Assembly: GCA_938038735.1 (NCBI GenBank)
Contig: CALHSW010000018.1
Location: forward strand, 1 to 27,730
Reading direction: 5' to 3'
DNA from: an uncultured Bacteroidia bacterium
GTDB lineage: Bacteria > Bacteroidota > Bacteroidia > Bacteroidales > CAJPTX01
DNA length: 27,730 bases
The translations under genes and the position numbers were made by a program. The notes under the pieces were generated by a model. That model worked only from the letters and a program-made list of their open reading frames with translations. It was not told where the DNA came from and ran no database searches. Shown one piece after another: positions 1 to 6,110 of this stretch; positions within the stretch are counted from its first letter, which is position 1, and each line of letters starts with the position of its first letter.

Positions 1-1
1 G

Positions 2-307
2 GGGGCGGCGGCGGGTGATGTGGTGCTGCCGCGGGCGTGGAGGGGGCGGGGGGTGGAGGTGTGGGCGGCGGTCGTGGGGAGTGGGGGGCGCGTGAAGACG
101 ATTACCTGCTACGTGGTGCTGCCCGCGCATGCGCCGCTCGGGGGCGGAACAGCCACAGGCAGCGGGCGGACGGCCGTGGTGGTGCGCCCTCCGCGGGCGG
201 CCAAGGGCGGAAGGGTTCGCAGCGCGGGCCGCACGCGGGCGACAAGGCAAAAGGGGGCGGGGATGTGCCGGTTCGGGCTGCCGCGCTGCCGCTGCGAGCC
301 GTGCTAG
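2..307 (+). CDS. 3' end of a GC-rich protein gene, possibly DUF6266 family (partial)
   Basis: An open frame runs in from the left edge and stops at a TAG at 305-307, giving about 101 residues with no visible start, so only the C-terminus would be present. The stretch around 17-120 encodes a pattern (VVLPRAWRGRGVEVWAAVV, then a G-R-V segment and CYVVLP) that resembles, from memory, the ending of Bacteroidota DUF6266 proteins, where a 'P-x-W-x-G-x-x-V-x-V-Y' segment precedes a final 'vS-x-x-x-Y' strand. After that the translation turns into an Arg/Gly/Ala-rich tail with cysteines that looks low-complexity, so the true gene may have ended near 120 and run on through mutation. The region is extremely G-rich. 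Function unknown; the family link is an inference. Confidence 0.3.
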   Translation, partial: GAAAGDVVLPRAWRGRGVEVWAAVVGSGGRVKTITCYVVLPAHAPLGGGTATGSGRTAVVVRPPRAAKGGRVRSAGRTRATRQKGAGMCRFGLPRCRCEPC

Positions 308-401
308 CGGGTGGGCATTGAGGGAGCGGTGCGCAGGAATGCCGCCAAAGACAAGACGTGTAATCATTCAAGGCGTTGCTAAGGCAGAGATTCCGCATTG
401 G

Positions 402-434
402 ACGTTGGCAATATTCTTGCATTTTTGCCAATGT
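402..434. promoter_or_regulatory. Inverted-repeat operator candidate upstream of the AbiEi-like antitoxin
   Basis: Two 10-bp arms, ACGTTGGCAA at 402-411 and TTGCCAATGT at 425-434, are inverted copies with one mismatch, separated by 13 bp. The repeat spans the putative -33 element and ends 5 bp before the -7 element of the promoter for the antitoxin gene. Characterised AbiEi antitoxins bind inverted repeats in their own promoters and repress transcription, so this is a good candidate operator. The repeat is seen directly; the binding role is inferred. Confidence 0.55.
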
Positions 435-447
435 CTAACTACCTTTG
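417..447 (+). promoter_or_regulatory. Bacteroidales-type promoter for the antitoxin gene
   Basis: TTG at 417-419 and TACCTTTG at 440-447 are separated by 20 bp, matching the primary sigma factor consensus of Bacteroidales (TTTG or TTG, 19-21 bp, TAnnTTTG). Transcription would begin around 453-456, just upstream of the ATG at 473. This placement argues against the upstream in-frame ATG at 398, which lies before the promoter. Confidence 0.65.
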
Positions 448-472
448 TGGGGAATTAGCTACGATAGCAGCA

Positions 473-1183
473 ATGAATGTGAAAAGTTTTATTGTTAATT
501 TTGCAAACGCCCAAAAGGAATTCAGAGTGAGTGATTTATATGCATGCCTTTCGGGGAAAGTTGATATTTCCAAAAAGATGGTGTCGTGGCATTTGTGCAA
601 GTTGATGGAGGAAGGGAAAATATTCAGAATAGGAAAAGGGGTATATACAACAACCCCAAAATCCGTTTTTCATCCTGTTCCTAATGCGGTTTGTAGACGC
701 TTGTACAAACAATTAAAAGCTGAGTATCCGTTATTAGATTTTTGCGTTTACACCGGCGAGATTCTATCCGACTTGCAGCATCATCTGTCGTACAACAACA
801 ATATCTATGTAGAAGTAGAGCGCAGCGCCACAGAAACTATATTCCACTTTGTGCAAGATATGCACGCACGTACTTTTCTTTCGCCCAATGAGGACATGAT
901 GGCCGATTATATCCAATTTGATAAAAGGTCCTTTATCGTAAAGCCCCTTATTTCAGAGTCGCCCATACAAGAGATAAAAGGGGTGTATGGGCCATGCATT
1001 GAAAAGCTATTGGTAGATATTCAATGCGACAAGGATTTCTTCTATTTACAGGGCCAAGAGTCCATGTATGTAGTGCAAAATGCTTTCGTTAGCTATACCG
1101 TAAATGTGGGTATGCTGCTACGCTACGCCTCGCGGCGCAATGCTAAGCTTAATGTGAAAAGACAAATTGAGGCAATTGCATGA
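473..1183 (+). CDS. AbiEi-like (DUF6577) type IV antitoxin / transcriptional repressor
   Basis: A 236-residue protein. Residues about 1-60 form a winged-helix-like domain: a helix with a conserved F-x-V-S-D-L-Y pattern, then VSWHLCKLMEEGKIFRIGKGVY, typical of the N-terminal DNA-binding domain of AbiEi antitoxins. The rest, with F-x-V-Y-T-G-E-I and a C-terminal LLRYASRR segment, fits the Bacteroidota DUF6577 relatives of AbiEi. In characterised systems AbiEi neutralises the AbiEii nucleotidyltransferase and represses the operon. The start at 473 is chosen because the promoter (-7 at 440-447) lies downstream of the other in-frame ATG at 398. The stop overlaps the ATG of the toxin remnant (ATGA, 1180-1183), the usual layout of this operon. 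The gene looks intact although its toxin does not. Confidence 0.75.
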   Translation: MNVKSFIVNFANAQKEFRVSDLYACLSGKVDISKKMVSWHLCKLMEEGKIFRIGKGVYTTTPKSVFHPVPNAVCRRLYKQLKAEYPLLDFCVYTGEILSDLQHHLSYNNNIYVEVERSATETIFHFVQDMHARTFLSPNEDMMADYIQFDKRSFIVKPLISESPIQEIKGVYGPCIEKLLVDIQCDKDFFYLQGQESMYVVQNAFVSYTVNVGMLLRYASRRNAKLNVKRQIEAIA

Positions 1184-1410
1184 TTAAGAAGGAGTGTTTT
1201 ACCTCTGAATGGATAAAATCCACTGCTATTCGCAACAACTATAAAGACCTAAACCTGATCGAGAAAGTTATTAGGGCTATGTCTCTGTTGGAGATGCTGA
1301 AGTTGTCCGGTTGCCCTTTCTGTTTCAAAGGAGGTTCAGCGTTGATGCTTATTCTATGAGGATCGGCCTCTCGGCTGTCCATCGATATTGACATTATCTG
1401 CCCGCTGGGG
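1180..1410 (+). pseudogene. Truncated AbiEii nucleotidyltransferase toxin remnant
   Basis: The frame opens with ATG overlapping the antitoxin stop. It reads through about 59 residues that include the nucleotidyltransferase motif FKGGSALMLIL, hits TGA at 1357-1359, then continues in the same frame with RLSIDIDIICP, the Asp-x-Asp metal-binding segment expected next in AbiEii toxins. The break is therefore an in-frame nonsense codon (a single change such as GGA to TGA would explain it), not a frameshift. Homology ends at about 1410, where a hairpin-rich stretch begins; no further toxin sequence is visible in any frame before the methyltransferase at 1704. Most of the expected protein (about 250-300 residues in the family) is missing, so the toxin cannot be functional. 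Confidence 0.8.
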
Positions 1411-1630
1411 TCAGTCTTGCAGACCGGCTTGCCCTGCTGGGCAAGAGGACCGAGGGTCTGAAGACCCCCGGCTATTGAGAGACCGTCCCGCGGACGGGGC
1501 TGCGCTGCGGCGTAATTTCCATGCAGGGAAAAGGTGGGGCATGGTGCGAGCAGGCTATGAGGAAGGTCTGTTGTTTTGCAAGTGTAAATCGTAGAATGTA
1601 AGCAGCTTGCGTAACGAATCCTGTGAATAG
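1411..1630. repeat. Cluster of four short hairpins followed by unassigned sequence
   Basis: Four perfect inverted repeats follow each other within about 85 bp. Stem 1414-1417/1421-1424 has 4 bp and a 3-nt loop. Stem 1428-1434/1439-1445 has 7 bp and a 4-nt loop. Stem 1454-1459/1462-1467 has 6 bp and a 2-nt loop. Stem 1483-1488/1492-1497 has 6 bp and a 3-nt loop. The motif GACCG recurs between or within them. They start where AbiEii homology ends. No convincing coding frame covers 1411-1630; the 68-codon frame at 1388-1594 has no recognisable content. It may be an insertion scar, a structured RNA or degenerate mobile-element DNA. Confidence 0.5.
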
Positions 1631-1663
1631 TTTGGTGGCTGTCGCTTAGTTGGTTATCTTTGT
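1631..1663 (+). promoter_or_regulatory. Promoter of the restriction-modification operon
   Basis: TTTG at 1631-1634 and TATCTTTG at 1655-1662 are separated by 20 bp, a close match to the Bacteroidales consensus. The methyltransferase start at 1704 lies about 40 bp downstream, preceded by a purine-rich stretch (GGGGGGAAAGGGAG) that may help ribosome binding. Confidence 0.7.
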
Positions 1664-1703
1664 AGCCTATGGATGCTCTATAGCGTGAGGGGGGAAAGGG
1701 AGA

Positions 1704-2732
1704 ATGGGCGATAGGAAGTATACGTTTATTGATCTGTTTGCGGGCATAGGAGGGTTTCATTTAGCTATGCATGCGAATGGGGGCAGGTGCGTTTTCGCAA
1801 GTGAGTGGGATAAGTTTGCACGTGAGACCTATGAAGCTAATTTTTATAGGCTAGAGCCGGCGCTCTTTGATCAAGGGCACTTTGCAGGAGATATTAATGA
1901 TGTTTCTCCAGCTGCCATTCCCGATTTTGATGTATTGTGCGCAGGCTTTCCGTGTCAACCCTTCAGTATGGCGGGTTTTAGGAAGGGGTTTGAGGACACT
2001 AGAGGTACGTTGTTCTTCCGTATTGCAGAGATAGTTAAGTCAAAAATTGATGGTGGAAATCCTCCGAAAGTTCTATTTCTAGAAAATGTAAAGGGGTTGG
2101 TTAATCACGATAAAGGGAGAACCCTGCAAACCATTTGTTCGGTTATAGATGAGCTTGGCTACCGGGCGGCGTACAAAGTGCTGAATGCCAAGAATTTCGG
2201 AGTGCCACAGAATCGGGAGCGCATTTTTATCGTGGCGTGGAGGAAAGAAAGTCAGGTTGAGACTTTTTCTTTTCCAATAGGAATATCGACTAGCGGGGGA
2301 TGCATTTTTGATGAGCGTGATATGGACGCTGTTGTAGCAACAAGGTTGGGGGATATCCTTCTTCCTAGTGTAGACGACAAGTACACCCTATCCGAAAGGT
2401 TGTATGCAGGGCATTTAAGGCGTAAGCAGGAACACGTCAGAAAAGGGAATGGTTTTGGATTTTCTCTATTTACTCCCGATAGCCCATACACCAATACAAT
2501 ACCGGCGCGGTACTATAAAGATGGGAGTGAGATACTCATTGAGCAGCAAGGAAAACGGCCAAGAAGACTACATCCGGCAGAAGCGGCCAAATTGCAAGGC
2601 TTTCCCATAGGCAACGGTTTTAGAATAGTTGTATCAGACACGCAGGCGTATAAGCAGTTCGGTAATAGCGTGGCAGTTCCGATGGTTACGGCTATTGCAG
2701 ATCAGATCGTGAAGCAACTCTTAGAAAAGTAA
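1704..2732 (+). CDS. DNA (cytosine-5) methyltransferase of a LlaJI-like restriction system
   Basis: A 342-residue C5-cytosine methyltransferase that transfers a methyl group from S-adenosylmethionine to DNA cytosine. Motif I FAGIGG is at residues 12-17. Motif IV GFPCQPFS is at 81-88, with catalytic Cys84. Motif VI ENV is at 127-129 and motif VIII QNRER at 169-173. The target-recognition region lies between about 180 and 285, motif IX is around RRLHPAEAAKLQGFP and motif X GNSVAVP is at 320-326. All catalytic motifs are present, so it should be active. It is the first gene of an operon with the two restriction subunits, the McrB-like gene starting 3 bp after its stop. Its role would be to protect host sites from the neighbouring nuclease. 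The target sequence cannot be read from the protein alone. The gene is AT-richer than the chromosome further downstream, consistent with acquisition. Confidence 0.95.
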   Translation: MGDRKYTFIDLFAGIGGFHLAMHANGGRCVFASEWDKFARETYEANFYRLEPALFDQGHFAGDINDVSPAAIPDFDVLCAGFPCQPFSMAGFRKGFEDTRGTLFFRIAEIVKSKIDGGNPPKVLFLENVKGLVNHDKGRTLQTICSVIDELGYRAAYKVLNAKNFGVPQNRERIFIVAWRKESQVETFSFPIGISTSGGCIFDERDMDAVVATRLGDILLPSVDDKYTLSERLYAGHLRRKQEHVRKGNGFGFSLFTPDSPYTNTIPARYYKDGSEILIEQQGKRPRRLHPAEAAKLQGFPIGNGFRIVVSDTQAYKQFGNSVAVPMVTAIADQIVKQLLEK

Positions 2733-2735
2733 ATT

Positions 2736-4256
2736 ATGAACAACGATTTGGCTGAGTTTTTATTGGGTGAAGAGTCTGCATTTAGTGCTGAGCTCGGGAA
2801 AAGCGGAGGGTACATTCAGTTTTCTAATTCGGACAGACGTGGAGCTGCGAAGTCGTTTCATATAAGCCTTGAAGCGTTATATGTGACGTTAAGAGATATA
2901 CAAAGCAATTTAGGTGAATTTTCAAAAATCCAAATTTATGATGAAGCGCAATGGAGGAAGAAAGGTGCGAAATACTTTTCGAACCCTGTTGCAAACTCAA
3001 TCATAATGGTTCAAACAAAGCCGCTATTCTCAACCCTGAGTAAATTGATAAAGTGGAGCAATCTCAGCGTATACCAAGGATTAAGAACAGAGCAACAGAT
3101 TGTACTTAATAAAGAAACGTTGGCAGCAACGTTAAGCAATCTATCAAAGGTGATTAGCTCCTATACACCGATAAAAACTATAAAAGAAGTCCCTCCTCTC
3201 CAGGCCATATACTACGGCGCACCGGGGACGGGGAAGTCCTACAAGATAAAGGGGCTGACGAAGGGGGAGACCATCCGAACAACGTTTCACCCCGACAGCG
3301 ACTACTCCACGTTCGTTGGGGCGTACAAGCCAACGATGGAGGAGGTGCAGCGCCCTGAGAGCAGCGGCCCGCAGGTGAAGGAAAAGCGGATAGTGTACAG
3401 CTTTGTACCGCAGGCCTTTCTGAAAGCGTACGTGCAGGCGTGGGCGAAATACCCTGCGCCGCAATACCTCGTGATAGAGGAGATTAATCGGGGCAACTGC
3501 GCGCAGATTTTTGGTGATCTATTCCAGCTGCTCGACCGGAACGGTGAGGGCTTCTCGGAGTACCCCATCATGGCAGACACAGAAATCTGTAGGTATCTGC
3601 GCGATGAGTTTTCTAATGGGAACTTTGGGCCCAATAAAGGGCAAAGAGATGATATAGACGCCTATTATCGCGGGGAGTACGATAGCGTTGTGGAGGATGT
3701 GCAGGTTGGCAAGTTGCTTTTGCTACCTTGCAATCTGCATATTCTCGCCACGATGAACACGAGTGACCAGAGCCTATTCCCCATCGATAGTGCCTTCAAG
3801 CGGAGGTGGACTTGGGAGTACATTCCGATCCGCAATGCTGGACGTGGATGGGTAATTCGGGCGGACGGCAGGGCGTGGGATTGGTGGAGTTTTTTGGAGC
3901 GTATCAACGAGGAGATAGGGAATGCAACGGAGAGCGAGGATAAGAAGCTGGGGTACTACTTCGTGCGGCCGACAGATGATCGCACCATTGCCGCGGAGAC
4001 CTTTGTGGGCAAGGTTTTGTTCTACTTATGGAACGATGTGATTAAGAACTATGGATTTAATGGCGATGTGCTCCAGGCAGGAGATAAAGAGAAGCTGATG
4101 ACCTTCCCCATGTTCTACGAGACGGAGCGGGAAGGGCAGCAGGTAAACGAGGCTCTCGTGGCGCAGTTTTTAAGCAATCTGCAAGTAGCGCAGCTCCCTA
4201 GTGCTGACGAGCATGGAGAGAAAGGCAGTTCAGACGAGGGGATGCAGGAGGCGTGA
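2736..4256 (+). CDS. McrB-like AAA+ NTPase, restriction subunit (LlaJI R1 type)
   Basis: A 506-residue protein. Residues about 1-150 form an unrecognised N-terminal domain, probably the DNA-recognition part. Residues about 155-430 are an AAA+ module of the McrB type: Walker A GAPGTGKS at 161-168, Walker B YLVIEEINRGN at 244-254, the McrB signature MNTSDQS at 340-346 (classical form MNTADRS), then an FKRRW arginine-finger region at 354-358. In McrBC and LlaJI systems this subunit hydrolyses nucleotide (GTP in E. coli McrB) and drives translocation with the nuclease partner. It follows the methyltransferase by 3 bp and overlaps the next gene by 4 bp (GTGA). Base composition changes inside the gene: a hand count gives 16 G+C of 60 at 2881-2940 and 35 of 60 at 3241-3300, at the junction between the two domains. 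Confidence 0.9.
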   Translation: MNNDLAEFLLGEESAFSAELGKSGGYIQFSNSDRRGAAKSFHISLEALYVTLRDIQSNLGEFSKIQIYDEAQWRKKGAKYFSNPVANSIIMVQTKPLFSTLSKLIKWSNLSVYQGLRTEQQIVLNKETLAATLSNLSKVISSYTPIKTIKEVPPLQAIYYGAPGTGKSYKIKGLTKGETIRTTFHPDSDYSTFVGAYKPTMEEVQRPESSGPQVKEKRIVYSFVPQAFLKAYVQAWAKYPAPQYLVIEEINRGNCAQIFGDLFQLLDRNGEGFSEYPIMADTEICRYLRDEFSNGNFGPNKGQRDDIDAYYRGEYDSVVEDVQVGKLLLLPCNLHILATMNTSDQSLFPIDSAFKRRWTWEYIPIRNAGRGWVIRADGRAWDWWSFLERINEEIGNATESEDKKLGYYFVRPTDDRTIAAETFVGKVLFYLWNDVIKNYGFNGDVLQAGDKEKLMTFPMFYETEREGQQVNEALVAQFLSNLQVAQLPSADEHGEKGSSDEGMQEA

Positions 4257-5980
4257 GGGTACTCATTGAGGGGTATGGCTATAGAGCCGAAGCGGTGCGG
4301 GATGTGCTGCACGAGCTTGGTCCGCTGGAGCGAGCAACGGGCGAGATGAGCGTGTGGTACGTAGGGTACTACTACCACGCGCAGCTGCAGGATTGCGTTT
4401 TTATCCTACCAAAGGTGCTGATGGATGGTGAGAACAGGGTGTTCTCTAAGTATAACCCTCACGATATTATCAATTTAGACCATGCGGCTTTGCTCACGCC
4501 TCAAGAACGGAGCTTCCTCTACGATTTTGCAGTGTGGATCTACCGCGCCATTGCTGTGTACAATAAAAGCAATCCGGGGAATGATATCGTTTACCAACGC
4601 CGTATAGCAGCGTTGGGCCAAAGGGAGCGGGTTAGGAGCAATACGTTTCTTGACATACTGCTTTCGATTATCCGTTTTAACAGGGAGCATAGGGATTACC
4701 TTACCACAGTCCTGCGGAACCTGCATTCGGGCTACAATAAAATAGAGTGGGCTCGTACCATAGCCCACTCCACGGCGTGGGTGGCGCAGGGTGTGCCTGT
4801 TTACTTTGACCTTGTGAACCGGGAGAGGAAGGTGAACGATGATGAGGAGCTGCTCGTTATCTACTATTCCATACTGCAATATATACATGACACTTACGGC
4901 TTTCCTGTGAGCATTCTGTTTGACTTTGATTTGATACGGGGGCGGAAGTTTGAGAACTACGTGCATGGATATGGGAAACGGCGGCTGAAACAGATAAAGT
5001 ACCGATACTTTTCCGATGTGCAGCTACGTATGTGGGAGCTGTGCTACGCTTTCTTTGACAAAGCGCAGGGCATACGCATCGCGTCGGAGCGGCGGGAGTA
5101 CCTGCTGGTGAAAAGCTTTAATATTGTATTTGAAGCGATTATAGACGAACTCATTGGAGACAAGGATGTTCCGCGGGGGCTGAAAGATCAGGGCGATGGC
5201 AAACGGGTGGACCACATGTATAGCTACCAAAGCCTAACCTGCAACGAGGGGGAGAGGTTGGTTTATTACATAGGCGACAGCAAGTACTATGGGATTGGTA
5301 GCCGCATTTCATCGGAGGCTGTATATAAGCAGTTTACCTATGCCCGCAACGTGATACAGTGGAATGTAAACATTTTGCTTGATGCATGCGCGCAAAGCGG
5401 CCCATTGCGTCAGCAACAAGCAACGTGTAGGGATGATTTAACGGAGGGGTACAACATCGTACCGAACTTTTTCATCAGCGCTAAGATGGAGGGGAGTTTG
5501 TCGAACGATGTTAAAAATGTTTCCATTACTAATCTCAAGAATGGAATCTTTTTTACTCGCCACTTTGAGAATCGGCTTTTTGACCGCGATACGCTCTTGG
5601 TGTACCACTACGAGGTGAACTTTCTCTACGTATTATCGCTCTACGCTAGGGAGGATGGGGCGCAGAAGGCCCAATGGAGGCGAAAGGTGCGAGAGCACTT
5701 CCGAGAAGAGATTCAAAAGGCGCTGCAGGAACGGTACGATTTCTACGTGATGGAGCCGCGGTCGGGGACGCGGAGTGAGGAGTATGTCCGAACGCACTTC
5801 AAGGAGTTGCTAGGCAAGGTGTATCGACCCTTTGAAGATAATCCTAGCTACCTATTGTTGGCGCTGGATAAAGGGTGTAGGGAAGAGAACGGCGTGTTGC
5901 TTTCCGAGCTGAACCATGCTTTCTTCGTGAGGCTTTGCCCATTGGGAGAGGATCCGAGGCGGGTGTTTGGCGACGATTAG
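4253..5980 (+). CDS. LlaJI-R2 / McrC-like restriction endonuclease subunit
   Basis: A 575-residue protein starting at a GTG that overlaps the McrB-like stop by 4 bp. The opening (VLIEGYGY, then VWYVGYYYH and DCVFILPKVLMDG) matches my recollection of LlaJI-family restriction endonucleases in Bacteroidota. A PD-(D/E)xK-type nuclease core is visible near residues 290-350: an acidic helix around FEAIIDEL (Glu294), Asp320 in VDHMYSYQ, then YYIGDSKYY with Asp342 and Lys344 in a D-x-K arrangement. It is longer than E. coli McrC (about 350 residues). With the upstream AAA+ subunit and methyltransferase it forms a translocation-dependent restriction system. Whether it cleaves unmethylated DNA (LlaJI-like) or methylated DNA (McrBC-like) is not visible, but the linked methyltransferase favours the former. 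Confidence 0.8.
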   Translation: MRVLIEGYGYRAEAVRDVLHELGPLERATGEMSVWYVGYYYHAQLQDCVFILPKVLMDGENRVFSKYNPHDIINLDHAALLTPQERSFLYDFAVWIYRAIAVYNKSNPGNDIVYQRRIAALGQRERVRSNTFLDILLSIIRFNREHRDYLTTVLRNLHSGYNKIEWARTIAHSTAWVAQGVPVYFDLVNRERKVNDDEELLVIYYSILQYIHDTYGFPVSILFDFDLIRGRKFENYVHGYGKRRLKQIKYRYFSDVQLRMWELCYAFFDKAQGIRIASERREYLLVKSFNIVFEAIIDELIGDKDVPRGLKDQGDGKRVDHMYSYQSLTCNEGERLVYYIGDSKYYGIGSRISSEAVYKQFTYARNVIQWNVNILLDACAQSGPLRQQQATCRDDLTEGYNIVPNFFISAKMEGSLSNDVKNVSITNLKNGIFFTRHFENRLFDRDTLLVYHYEVNFLYVLSLYAREDGAQKAQWRRKVREHFREEIQKALQERYDFYVMEPRSGTRSEEYVRTHFKELLGKVYRPFEDNPSYLLLALDKGCREENGVLLSELNHAFFVRLCPLGEDPRRVFGDD

Positions 5981-6055
5981 AAGACAGCGGGCTGAAGCAA
6001 GTGCGCTCGGTGCGCTACTCCCATCAGCATTTCGCCGAAAAGTGAAAAATGTTTG

Positions 6056-6064
6056 TACCTTTGC
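6056..6064 (+). promoter_or_regulatory. Bacteroidales -7 element upstream of guaA
   Basis: TACCTTTGC at 6056-6064 matches the TAnnTTTG(C) -7 consensus and sits 47 bp before the guaA ATG. No clear TTG/TTTG -33 element is present 19-21 bp upstream, so the assignment rests on the -7 box. The rest of 5981-6110 shows nothing else recognisable. Confidence 0.55.
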
Positions 6065-6110
6065 GTGTGATTGCAAGGGGTGTAAATAAACCAAAGAACA
6101 GGTTAGAACG

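Noticed and set aside
40..300. G-quadruplex-forming regulatory element
   Set aside because: G-runs are frequent in coding strands throughout the window, so this stretch is not distinctive.
398..472. Upstream in-frame ATG at 398 as the antitoxin start
   Set aside because: It precedes the -7 element at 440-447 and would place the promoter and operator inside the coding region; the conserved protein begins after the ATG at 473.
1388..1594. 68-codon open frame over the hairpin cluster
   Set aside because: Out of frame with the toxin remnant, no family pattern, and the sequence is better described by its inverted repeats.
1239..1760. 173-codon open frame on the minus strand
   Set aside because: It runs antisense through the toxin remnant, the hairpin cluster, the promoter and the methyltransferase start, and its translation has no recognisable family pattern.
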